This document shows, in pieces, positions 34,328-42,268 of a stretch of 64,000 nucleotides of DNA. Source of the stretch: Metapseudomonas boanensis (GTDB lineage: Bacteria > Pseudomonadota > Gammaproteobacteria > Pseudomonadales > Pseudomonadaceae); contig NZ_JAGTIS010000003.1 of NCBI RefSeq assembly GCF_018704125.1, positions 124,001 to 188,000 of the forward strand, given 5' to 3'. Position 1 is the first letter of the stretch, and the number at the start of each line of letters is the position of its first letter. Under the pieces are notes generated by a model. The model did no database searches. It was given only the letters and a program-made list of their open reading frames with translations, and was not told the DNA's origin. Made by a program: the position numbers and the translations under genes.

Positions 34328-34873
34328 ATGCGCAGCCTGCCCACCATCCTCAAGACCGAACTGCTGGCCGAAAGCGGCTGGTTCCAGATCGAAGCCCTGC
34401 ACCTGGAGTTCAGCAACGGCCAGCAGCGCGTCTACGAGCGCCTGCGTGGATCGGGCTATCAGTCGGTAATGGTGGTGGCTCTGCCCGACCCGCACCACGT
34501 GCTGCTAGTCCGCGAATACGCCGTAGGTGTCGAACAACGAGTCCTGGGCTTGCCCAAAGGTGGCGTAGAGGCTGACGAAAGCCCGGAACAGGCCGCCAAC
34601 CGTGAACTCATGGAAGAGGTCGGTCTGCGCGCCGGCCGCCTGCGCGAATTGGGCCTGCTGACCCTGGCGCCTGGCCACCTGTGCCACAGCTGCCGCGTGG
34701 TGCTGGCCGAGGACCTGCAACCCTGCACAGCCCTTGGCGACGAGCCTGAACCGCTGGAGGTCATGCGTGTGCCGCTGGCGCGGGTTCCGGCCCTGGTTGC
34801 CTCGGGGGAGTTGCACGAGGCACGCGCCATCGCTGCGCTGTTCATGGCGCTCAGCAATAAAAGCGGCATCTAG
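34328..34873 (+). CDS. nudE: Nudix hydrolase (NudE-like)
   Basis: 181 residues from the ATG at 34328 (GGGAG upstream). The Nudix box is complete: Gly78-x5-Glu84-x7-Arg92-Glu93-Leu-x-Glu96-Glu97-x-Gly99. The flanking RVLGLPKGG segment and overall length agree with NudE, which hydrolyses ADP-ribose, NADH and Ap(n)A-type dinucleotides. In P. aeruginosa NudE-type genes sit with housekeeping genes, so finding one behind a copy of the cluster box is unusual. It may clear an ADP- or CoA-linked metabolite. The stop codon TAG is part of box 8. Confidence 0.85.
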   Translation: MRSLPTILKTELLAESGWFQIEALHLEFSNGQQRVYERLRGSGYQSVMVVALPDPHHVLLVREYAVGVEQRVLGLPKGGVEADESPEQAANRELMEEVGLRAGRLRELGLLTLAPGHLCHSCRVVLAEDLQPCTALGDEPEPLEVMRVPLARVPALVASGELHEARAIAALFMALSNKSGI

Positions 34874-34888
34874 TCCGTTTGGACGAGG
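34871..34888 (+). promoter_or_regulatory. Cluster regulatory box 8 (drives the 57-residue peptide gene)
   Basis: TAGTCC-GTTT-GGACGAGG, with a -10-like TAGTCT starting exactly 20 nt further. The leading TAG of the box is the stop codon of the Nudix gene. Confidence 0.7.
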
Positions 34889-34956
34889 CGGTTTGCCGAG
34901 GGCCTTCCTAGTCTTGCCCACATAACAACGTGTCCCTCCCGTGTAGAGGAAAGACC

Positions 34957-35130
34957 ATGAAAACAAAAAAGAAGCTGTGCTTCACTCTCCTCGTCTGCGC
35001 TTTTGTGGCGGCCTATGCCGCCATGATGATGCGCCCATTGCCGCCGCCGCTGGCCGCCACCAATTATTGCCAGCCGGCCTATCCCGCCTGCTACATCCCT
35101 GTACCGACCATCGCCACGCTGCTGCCCTAG
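34957..35130 (+). CDS. Small signal-peptide protein of unknown function
   Basis: 57 residues from the ATG at 34957, with GAGGAAAGACC just upstream. A Lys-rich start (MKTKKK) precedes a hydrophobic helix (LCFTLLVCAFVAAYAAMMM), then a Pro-rich, Cys-containing tail (RPLPPPLAATNYCQPAYPAC). It is therefore exported or membrane-anchored, with two Cys in the tail that might pair. I recognise no family. Its own cluster box and -10 indicate that it is deliberately expressed with the steroid-type genes. Confidence 0.7.
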   Translation: MKTKKKLCFTLLVCAFVAAYAAMMMRPLPPPLAATNYCQPAYPACYIPVPTIATLLP

Positions 35131-35342
35131 CCCTGGCTTCGTTCGGGGACAAGCAAGCCCTGCTCGGTCCTGGCTCTCTGCATTGCCGCTGCGCTGGTCA
35201 TTCAGCCCAGCGGCCCGCGACCTGATGCCGCGCTACCTGGATGTTTTCCTGCTCCAGGGGGCCTATCCACGCGCCCTGTGCCTCGGCAACCGCTTACTGC
35301 TCATCTGATATGGTTTTTACCGACCGATCTGAATCTGTTTTA

Positions 35343-35390
35343 CCTATCAGGCCCTTCCTATAGTCCGCCTCGCCTCAACAGCCTGATAGG
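35343..35390. promoter_or_regulatory. Inverted repeat in the ccoG leader covering its ribosome site
   Basis: CCTATCAGGC at 35343-35352 pairs perfectly with GCCTGATAGG at 35381-35390; the right arm contains the AGG of the only ribosome site of ccoG, eight bases before its ATG. A hairpin here would mask translation start. Whether it regulates anything is unknown. Confidence 0.5.
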
Positions 35391-35397
35391 CAACATC

Positions 35398-36813
35398 ATG
35401 AGCGAGAGAATCCCGGCGAAGGTCTTGGAGATCACTCCAAACCTGTCCCCCGCCGCCAGCAAGCCCCTTTCTGCCTCCAACGGCCCCATCCACACCCGCC
35501 AGTTCAGTGGCTTCTTCCGAGATCTGCGCCGTATCGGCGCGGGCCTGCTGTGCCTGCTGTTCTTCGGTACGCTCTGGCTCGACTGGGATGGCCGCCAAGC
35601 GGTCCTCTGGAGTCTTGAGGACAGCAAGTTCTATATATTCGGCGCCACCTTCTGGCCGCAGGACTTCATCCTGCTGTCAGGGCTGCTGATCATCTGCGCC
35701 TTCGGCCTGTTCTTCATCACGGTGTTCGCCGGCCGCGTGTGGTGCGGCTACACCTGCCCCCAGAGTGTCTGGACCTGGATGTTCATGTGGTGCGAACAGG
35801 TGACGGAGGGAGACCGCAACCAGCGCATCAAACTGGCTGACGCTCCATGGAATGGACGCAAGCTGCTGCGTCGCACCGCCAAGCATGGCCTCTGGCTGCT
35901 GATCAGCCTGGCCACCGCGATCACCTTCGTCGGCTACTTCACCCCGGTGCGTGAACTGGTGATCGACTTGGCCGACCTGCAGATCGGCGGTACCTCGCTG
36001 TTCTGGGTGGTGTTCTTCACCGGCGCCACCTACCTGAATGCCGGTTGGCTGCGCGAACAGGTCTGCATTCATATGTGCCCCTACGCGCGCTTCCAGAGTG
36101 TGATGTTCGACAAGGACACGCTGATTGTCTCCTACGACGCCGCTCGCGGTGAGTCGAGGGGGCCACGCCGCAAGGATGCTGACCACAAGGCTCAAGGCCT
36201 GGGTGACTGTATCGACTGCCAGATGTGTGTGCAGGTCTGTCCTACGGGCATCGACATCCGTGACGGCCTGCAAATCGCATGCATCGGCTGTGCGGCCTGC
36301 GTGGATGCCTGCGATTCGATCATGGACCGCATGGGCTACGATCGGGGCCTGGTGGGCTACACCTCGGAGCGGGCACTCGAGGGTGGGCACACGCGCCTGC
36401 TACGCCCACGCTTGCTGGGCTATGCCGGCGCCCTGTTGCTGATGATCGTCGCCCTGGTCTGGCTGGGGGCCAACCGCTCCGAGCTGTCGCTGGACGTGAT
36501 CAAGGACCGTGGCATGTTCCGCGAGAACGCAGCCGGTGAAATCGAGAACATCTATAACCTGAAGCTGATCAACAAGACTCAGCAGTCCCGGCGTTATCGC
36601 CTGGAGCTGGCCGAGCCCGACGACTTCCGCCTGCAAGGCCCGCAGGAGCTGGAGCTGAGTGCAGGCGAAATCCTCTCGTTACCGGTATCCGTAGCGCTGA
36701 CCGCTGATGAAGGACCGGCAGGCCCCCGCTCCATCCGCTTCATCATGCGTAGCCTCGACCTGCCGGCTGCCGAAGCCAGCGCCACCAGCACCTTCGTCAG
36801 CCCGAGGCGCTGA
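35398..36813 (+). CDS. ccoG: Cytochrome c oxidase accessory protein CcoG (RdxA/FixG family)
   Basis: 471 residues from the ATG at 35398. Several transmembrane helices, then a double [4Fe-4S] ferredoxin region: CGYTCPQSVWTWMFMWCE early, CIHMCPYARFQ in the middle, then CIDCQMCVQVCP and CIGCAACVDACD. The C-terminal 110 residues form the periplasmic Ig-like domain. CcoG reduces copper for cbb3 oxidase assembly at the cytoplasmic membrane. It is a core gene and marks the right edge of the catabolic region. It usually follows ccoNOQP; here those genes are not in view. Confidence 0.93.
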   Translation: MSERIPAKVLEITPNLSPAASKPLSASNGPIHTRQFSGFFRDLRRIGAGLLCLLFFGTLWLDWDGRQAVLWSLEDSKFYIFGATFWPQDFILLSGLLIICAFGLFFITVFAGRVWCGYTCPQSVWTWMFMWCEQVTEGDRNQRIKLADAPWNGRKLLRRTAKHGLWLLISLATAITFVGYFTPVRELVIDLADLQIGGTSLFWVVFFTGATYLNAGWLREQVCIHMCPYARFQSVMFDKDTLIVSYDAARGESRGPRRKDADHKAQGLGDCIDCQMCVQVCPTGIDIRDGLQIACIGCAACVDACDSIMDRMGYDRGLVGYTSERALEGGHTRLLRPRLLGYAGALLLMIVALVWLGANRSELSLDVIKDRGMFRENAAGEIENIYNLKLINKTQQSRRYRLELAEPDDFRLQGPQELELSAGEILSLPVSVALTADEGPAGPRSIRFIMRSLDLPAAEASATSTFVSPRR

Positions 36814-36893
36814 TGGGCCGGAGCGATGGCGGGCTCAGGCCGCAGCGCTTAGAGTGGGCAACCTCAGCCGAAGCTCAGCTGGTCCAGGAAAAG

Positions 36894-38315
36894 ATGAAGC
36901 GCTACGAAAAATTCGCCGATGAAATCGCCGGGCTCATCAGCAGCGGCGTGCTTGCACCAGGGCAGAAAGTGCCCTCGGTGCGGCATGCCAGTCGCACCTA
37001 CGGAGTCAGTGCCTCGACGGTATTCCAGGCCTATTACCTGCTGGAGAGTCGCGGGTTGATCCTGGCCCGCGCACGCTCTGGCTACTTCGTCTGCGAGCAT
37101 GTGCACCGGCCGCTGCCAGAACCGGAGGCTGGCCCCCGTGAAGCCGCCACTACCGAAGTGGATGTCAGCGAACTGGTGTTCTCGGTACTGAGCTCCATCA
37201 AGGACCCGGACACCGTGCCCTTCGGCTCGGCCTTCCCCAGCCCGGAACTGTTCCCGTTGCCGCGCCTGGCACGGTCCATGGCTCACGCAGTTCGTGACAT
37301 GGACCCGCGCTCGACGGTAGCTGACATGACGCCAGGCAACCATGCTCTGCGCCGACAGATCGCCTTGCGTTACATGGTCGGTGGCCTGCCGCTGGCCATT
37401 GAGGAGCTGGTGATCTGCAATGGCGCGCTGGAAGCCCTGAACCTCTGCCTGCAGGTCGTCACCCAACCCGGCGACCTGGTGGCGATCGAGGCCCCTGCTT
37501 TCTATGCCAGCCTGCAGGTTCTCGAACGCCTGAAACTGAAAGCCGTGGAAATTCCCGTGCACCCACGCGACGGGATCGACCTGCAAGTCCTGGCGGACAG
37601 TCTCGAGCGCCTGCCGATCAAGGCCTGCTGGTTCATGAGCAATTTCCAGAACCCCCTGGGCGCCAGCCTGAGCGAAGACCACAAGCGCCAGCTTGCTGCC
37701 CTGCTGGCCCGCCATCAGGTGCCGATGATCGAAGACGACGTCTACGCCGAGCTCTACTTCGGCTCCCAGGCGCCCAAACCAGTAAAAGCCTTCGACCAGG
37801 AGGGGCTGGTGATGCACTGCAGCTCCTTCTCCAAGAGCCTGGCGCCGGGCTACCGCGTAGGTTGGGTAGCCGGCGGACGATTTGCCGGGCAGATCGAGCG
37901 GCTCAAGCTGATGACCAGTATCTCCGCCTCGGTACCCGCTCAGGCAGCCATCGCTGACTACCTGCAGCACGGCGGCTATGATCGCCATCTGCGCAAGCTG
38001 CGCTTCGCCCTGGAAAGCCAGCGCAACGCCATGCTCGCGGCAGTGGCACGGTATTTCCCCGAGGAAACCGGGGCGAGCCGCCCAGAGGGTGGCTATTTCC
38101 TTTGGTTGGAGTTTCCCCGGCATGTGGATGCCCTGCGCCTGTTCCAGCTTGCGCTTGCCCAAGGCATCAGCATCGCGCCAGGCCCGATCTTCTCCGCTAC
38201 CCGCAGCTTCAGCCACTGCGCCCGCCTCAACTACGGCCACCCCTGGAGTGGCCGAAGCGAACAAGCAATGGAAACCCTCGGACGGATCATCAGGTCTTTA
38301 CCTGGAAACTTCTGA
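36894..38315 (+). CDS. MocR-type (GntR/aminotransferase) transcriptional regulator
   Basis: 473 residues from the ATG at 36894 (AGGAAAAG site); the frame is open back to 36813. The N-terminal winged helix of GntR type (YEKFADEIAGLISSG, then SVRHASRTYGVSASTVFQAY) is followed by a fold-I PLP aminotransferase domain with the Lys site SSFSKSLAPGYRVGW and the upstream SNFQNPLG segment. MocR proteins sense PLP or amino compounds. It is followed by 308 bases without a gene. The same gene type lies near pit in P. aeruginosa. Confidence 0.9.
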   Translation: MKRYEKFADEIAGLISSGVLAPGQKVPSVRHASRTYGVSASTVFQAYYLLESRGLILARARSGYFVCEHVHRPLPEPEAGPREAATTEVDVSELVFSVLSSIKDPDTVPFGSAFPSPELFPLPRLARSMAHAVRDMDPRSTVADMTPGNHALRRQIALRYMVGGLPLAIEELVICNGALEALNLCLQVVTQPGDLVAIEAPAFYASLQVLERLKLKAVEIPVHPRDGIDLQVLADSLERLPIKACWFMSNFQNPLGASLSEDHKRQLAALLARHQVPMIEDDVYAELYFGSQAPKPVKAFDQEGLVMHCSSFSKSLAPGYRVGWVAGGRFAGQIERLKLMTSISASVPAQAAIADYLQHGGYDRHLRKLRFALESQRNAMLAAVARYFPEETGASRPEGGYFLWLEFPRHVDALRLFQLALAQGISIAPGPIFSATRSFSHCARLNYGHPWSGRSEQAMETLGRIIRSLPGNF

Positions 38316-38623
38316 GCACCGTCCGGATCTTTTCTTTTGCACTTGCAGGACTTCCAGTAATGGAGGTTTTAACTTTGCTTGTTATACTTGCCGACGTTGT
38401 AGCTGGGCTGTTTCGTGAAATTGACTTCGAAGCCCATGGTCGATGCAACGTCGCTCATCCGGCGCTTTGAGTGGCATACGCAAGTTGCATGGCCTGATTA
38501 ACGGATAATCAGAGGATCGCACTGACGGTCCCGCCCAAGCCCCCGGCACGAGAGGGCTTCAAGCCCCCGCGATAACCGGAAACGCCTTCAAGACCATTGC
38601 TAGATATAGAGACGGATAACCAC
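38316..38623. other. Intergenic region between the MocR-type gene and the small gene before pit
   Basis: About 308 bases with no convincing gene. A TTTAAC and a TATACT spaced like a sigma-70 promoter occur near 38365-38385 on the plus strand. The pairs AAGCCC and GGGCTT form small imperfect stems further on. Nothing firmer is visible. Confidence 0.4.
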
Positions 38624-38821
38624 GTGACGAAAGACGAACTGCGCGCGGAACTCGAGCGCCAGGCGCAACGTTACAAGGACGTATACGGCGGTGAAATCAC
38701 CACCTATGCCGCACAACGGGATCCTGAGCGTAAAGCCTGGCGCAAGAAACCCAGCTTCCTCGATCAAGTTTTTGAAAAAGAACTGGAGAAGATCGAGAAG
38801 GAGCTCAAGCAAGACCCCTGA
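38624..38821 (+). CDS. Small conserved hypothetical protein upstream of pit
   Basis: 65 residues from GTG at 38624 ([20 protein letters not shown]); a TTG nine codons upstream is possible. The chain is charged, helical and ends in a [12 protein letters not shown] coiled stretch. A small gene of similar kind precedes the phosphate transporter in related Pseudomonas genomes, from memory. Function unknown; possibly a phosphate-transport associated protein by position only. Confidence 0.65.
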   Translation: MTKDELRAELERQAQRYKDVYGGEITTYAAQRDPERKAWRKKPSFLDQVFEKELEKIEKELKQDP

Positions 38822-38976
38822 CAATTTGCCGCATTTGGCGGGACAAGGCTCTGTTTCGTATAGATTTGCGAAAACTCCAGTTCAGGGTGAGGGAATCCGG
38901 TCGACGCCTGGGAGTGGGCGGCGACCGGTTTTCTGGCATAATCGCCGCCCCTTCATGAACCAGTCACAGAAACTTC

Positions 38977-40449
38977 ATGTTCGATCTCTTCAGTGGGCTT
39001 GATGCCTGGGTAGCTCTCAGTCTGGTGCTGGCCTTGGCATTCGTCCTGACCTTCGAATTCATCAATGGTTTCCATGACACCGCAAATGCGGTAGCCACGG
39101 TTATCTATACCAAAGCCATGTCGCCCTACCGGGCGGTGATCCTCTCGGGGATCTTCAACTTCCTCGGTGTATTGCTGGGCGGCGTCGGCGTGGCCTACGC
39201 CATCGTCCACCTGCTGCCGGTAGAGCTGCTGATCAACGTCAACACAGGACACGGCTTGGCCATGGTGTTCTCCATGCTCACGGCGGCCATCGCCTGGAAC
39301 CTGGGGACCTGGTATTTCGGCATTCCTGCCTCCAGCTCGCACACGCTGATCGGTTCGATCCTGGGCGTTGGCCTTGCCAACACCGTCATCACTGGCCTGC
39401 CGCTTGGCGAAGGCGTGAACTGGGGGAAGGCGATCGATATCGGCCTCTCGCTGATCTTCTCCCCTGCTGCCGGCTTCCTGGTCGCGGCGCTGGTATTGCT
39501 CAGCCTGAAGTGGATGTATCCGCTGTCGAAGATGCACAAGACACCGGAAACCCGCAAAGAGCTGGATGAGAAGAAGCACCCGCCGTTCTGGAACCGCCTG
39601 GTCCTGGTGCTCTCCGCCATGGCCGTGAGCTTCGTGCATGGCTCCAACGACGGCCAGAAAGGCATCGGTCTGATCATGCTGGTACTGATCGGCATCGTGC
39701 CGGCGAAGTTCGTCCTGGACCTCAATAGCACCACCTACCAGATCGAGCGCACCCGTGACGCGGCAACCCACTTGAGCCAGTTCTACGAGCGCCACACCGA
39801 CACCCTTGGCGAGATGCTGGCCCTGGGCAAGAGCAACGGCAGTGAAATGCCCAAGCTCTATCGCTGTGATCCGAAGCAGACCGAACAGACCATCGCCGCA
39901 CTGCTGCGTGAGCTGAATGGCGTCGCCAGCTACAAGGACCTCAGCGAGGAGAGCCGTGTAGAAGTTCGCCGCTACCTGCTCTGCCTGGACGATACAGCCA
40001 AGAAGGTGGGCAAACTCTCCGACCTGCCAGCTCGCGAGAAAGCCGACCTTGAAAAACTTCGCAAGGATCTGACCGCCACCACCGAGTACGCTCCCTTCTG
40101 GGTCATCCTCGCCGTGGCCCTGGCCCTGGGCATCGGCACCATGGTGGGTTGGAAGCGCGTTGTACGCACCGTCGGCGAGAAGATCGGCAAGCACGGCATG
40201 ACCTATGCCCAAGGCATGAGTGCCCAGATCACCGCTGCCTGCGCCATCGGCATGGCCAACATCTACAGCTTGCCTGTCTCCACGACGCATGTCCTGTCTT
40301 CGGGCGTTGCCGGCACCATGGTTGCCAACAAGAGCGGTCTGCAGGGAGGCACGGTACGCACCATCCTGATGGCCTGGGTGCTGACCCTGCCGACGACGAT
40401 CCTGCTGTCTGCTGTGCTGTTCTGGCTGGCAACGACAGTGATTGTCTGA
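38977..40449 (+). CDS. pit: Inorganic phosphate transporter (Pit family)
   Basis: 490 residues, many transmembrane helices in two halves with the duplicated signature GFHDTANAVAT near residue 31 and HGSNDGQKGIG around 222, both carrying the metal-phosphate site. A large soluble loop (about 245-365) separates the last helices. It imports metal-phosphate with protons. The start at 38977 lacks a strong ribosome site. A palindromic terminator follows at 40463. Confidence 0.95.
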   Translation: MFDLFSGLDAWVALSLVLALAFVLTFEFINGFHDTANAVATVIYTKAMSPYRAVILSGIFNFLGVLLGGVGVAYAIVHLLPVELLINVNTGHGLAMVFSMLTAAIAWNLGTWYFGIPASSSHTLIGSILGVGLANTVITGLPLGEGVNWGKAIDIGLSLIFSPAAGFLVAALVLLSLKWMYPLSKMHKTPETRKELDEKKHPPFWNRLVLVLSAMAVSFVHGSNDGQKGIGLIMLVLIGIVPAKFVLDLNSTTYQIERTRDAATHLSQFYERHTDTLGEMLALGKSNGSEMPKLYRCDPKQTEQTIAALLRELNGVASYKDLSEESRVEVRRYLLCLDDTAKKVGKLSDLPAREKADLEKLRKDLTATTEYAPFWVILAVALALGIGTMVGWKRVVRTVGEKIGKHGMTYAQGMSAQITAACAIGMANIYSLPVSTTHVLSSGVAGTMVANKSGLQGGTVRTILMAWVLTLPTTILLSAVLFWLATTVIV

Positions 40450-40462
40450 TCCGGACGGTATG

Positions 40463-40492
40463 GAATAAGGGCGCCTGCAGGCGCCCTTATTC
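40463..40492 (+). terminator. Rho-independent terminator after pit
   Basis: GAATAAGGGCGCC-TGCA-GGCGCCCTTATTC, a perfect palindrome with a GC-rich core and AT flanks, so it can act on either strand. Confidence 0.85.
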
Positions 40493-40541
40493 ATTGGAAG
40501 GCGTCTGCAGAGTGCATTCATGTGTACCAGAGCAGGATCCC

Positions 40542-40592
40542 TGTGGGTGCGAGCCCATTTGCAAAGCAGGTCGCTGGACTGCCTCTCGATCC
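40542..40592. repeat. Degenerate REP-type repeat
   Basis: TGTGGGTGCGAGCCCATTTGCAAAGCAGG followed by TCGCTGGACTGCC (split here) keeps the GTGGGTGCGA start and the GCAGG hairpin of the family, with several mismatches. It lies in the 198-base gap between the converging pit and HerA-like genes. Confidence 0.55.
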
Positions 40593-40647
40593 CAAACTGG
40601 CCGCAGGCTTACCCCCCCCTCGCACAGAAGGGGAAGGCGCACAACGC

Positions 40648-42141
40648 TCAGCGACGCTTGCTGCCCCCCAGCAACGAGCCCATCAAGCCACGAACCAATT
40701 GCCGGCCGATCTGATTGGCCGCTTGGCGCACCGCCGTTTTCATCACCTGACTGGCAAGACTACCCAGCAACTCACCTGCCACATCGCCCAACCCGCCCTG
40801 TTGCGTTGCCGGCTTGCCCTTGTCCTGGCCCGGCGCATCCGGAACCTCGCGCGTCGCCCGCTGGGTGAGCATCTCGTAGGCCGATTCCCGATCAATCGCC
40901 CTGTCATAACGTCCCGCCTGTGGTGAGCTGCGTACCAGAGCAGCGCGCTCGGCCTCGTTCAGCGGCCCGATGCGTGATTGTGGCGGCGCGATGGCCACGC
41001 GCTGGACCATGCCCGGCGTCCCCTTCTCTTCCAGCGTGCCAACCAGAGCCTCACCGATGCCGAGTTCAGTCAGGACCGCCAAGGTGTCGAAAGTCGGGTT
41101 GGGGCGGAAGCCGTCTGCCACTGCGCGCAGGGACTTCTGCTCCTTGGTGGTGAACGCGCGCAGGCCGTGCTGGATGCGCAGACCCAACTGCGCCAGGACG
41201 TCATCCGGCAGGTCGCTGGGAGACTGGGTGACGAAATACACGCCAACACCCTTGGAGCGGATCAAGCGGACGACCTGTTCGAGTCGATCCTGCAAAGCCT
41301 TGGGTGTGTTGGCGAACAGCAAGTGTGCCTCATCGAAGAACAACGCCAGCACGGGCTTGTCCGCATCCCCCCGCTCCGGCAGTTGCTCGAAGAGCTCGGC
41401 CAGCAGCCAGAGCAGGAAGGTGGCGTAGACCTTCGGCGCCTCGTGAACCAGTCGGCTCGCATCGAGCAGGTGGATCCGCCCACGACCATCGGCATTTGGC
41501 TGGAGGATGTCCTCCAGCTGCAGGGCCGGTTCGCCGAACAACGCCTCGGCCCCCTGCTGCTCCAGTGTCGCCAGGCGCCGCAGCAAGGCTTGTGCGGAAG
41601 CGCCAGCGAACAGCGCACGGTCCTCACCCAGCACTTCGGGATTGTCCTTGAGGTGATTGAGTAGCGCCTTCAGGTCCTTCAGGTCGAGCAGCAGCAGGCC
41701 CTCACGGTCAGCCACCTGGAAAGCCGCGTAGAGTGCCGCCTGCTGGCTGTCGGTCAACTCCAGCAGGTTACCCAGCAACAGCGGCCCCATTTCACTGAGA
41801 GTGGTGCGCAAAGGATGGCCGGATACTCCGGCAACGTCCCACAGGGTCACTGGATAAGCCTGCGGTTGATGGCCAAGCCAAGGCATCGTGGCGATACGCT
41901 CGGCCACCTTGCCCTGGGGATGGCCGACAGCGCCGAGGCCACACAAGTCGCCCTTGATGTCCGCGGCAAAGACCGCCACGCCGGCATCGCTGAACAATTC
42001 GGCCAGACGCTGCAAAGTGACTGTCTTGCCGGTGCCTGTGGCTCCCGCGATCAGTCCATGGCGATTGGCCAGGCGCAAGGCCTGGAAAACGGCTTGCCCC
42101 TGGGGATCAGCGCCAAGAATCAGGGAATTTTTCTCAGGCAT
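40648..42141 (-). CDS. DUF853/HerA-like ATPase (YjgR family)
   Basis: 497 residues. Walker A GATGTGKT is near residue 34 (LIAGATGTGKTVTLQRL) and Walker B is LALFFDEAHLL (about residue 265). YjgR-type proteins are cytoplasmic HerA/FtsK-fold ATPases of uncertain role. The C-terminal part is Gln/Gly/Pro-rich with a short hydrophobic tail (LVRGLMGSLLGGSKRR). The stop is convergent to pit. Divergent to the chemoreceptor gene. Confidence 0.88.
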   Translation of the reverse strand: MPEKNSLILGADPQGQAVFQALRLANRHGLIAGATGTGKTVTLQRLAELFSDAGVAVFAADIKGDLCGLGAVGHPQGKVAERIATMPWLGHQPQAYPVTLWDVAGVSGHPLRTTLSEMGPLLLGNLLELTDSQQAALYAAFQVADREGLLLLDLKDLKALLNHLKDNPEVLGEDRALFAGASAQALLRRLATLEQQGAEALFGEPALQLEDILQPNADGRGRIHLLDASRLVHEAPKVYATFLLWLLAELFEQLPERGDADKPVLALFFDEAHLLFANTPKALQDRLEQVVRLIRSKGVGVYFVTQSPSDLPDDVLAQLGLRIQHGLRAFTTKEQKSLRAVADGFRPNPTFDTLAVLTELGIGEALVGTLEEKGTPGMVQRVAIAPPQSRIGPLNEAERAALVRSSPQAGRYDRAIDRESAYEMLTQRATREVPDAPGQDKGKPATQQGGLGDVAGELLGSLASQVMKTAVRQAANQIGRQLVRGLMGSLLGGSKRR

Positions 42142-42268
42142 TGTGCCTCACCTCGGATTAAAGCTTTCGAATGACGGTGCCGACATATAAACCGACGTTT
42201 CTTCTCAGTTTTTTATGCACTGAAGTGCCATGAAGACTGGTGCCTGACCTTAACGGACGCAAGCAAAC

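Noticed and set aside
34977-35225. Open frame overlapping the 57-residue peptide gene in another frame
   Set aside because: No good ribosome site and Arg/His-rich composition; the 57-residue frame has the site, the signal peptide and the box.
35360-35378. TATAGTCCGCCTCG before ccoG as a ninth regulatory box
   Set aside because: Only the TAGTCC half is present; the GGACGATG half is absent and ccoG is a core gene.
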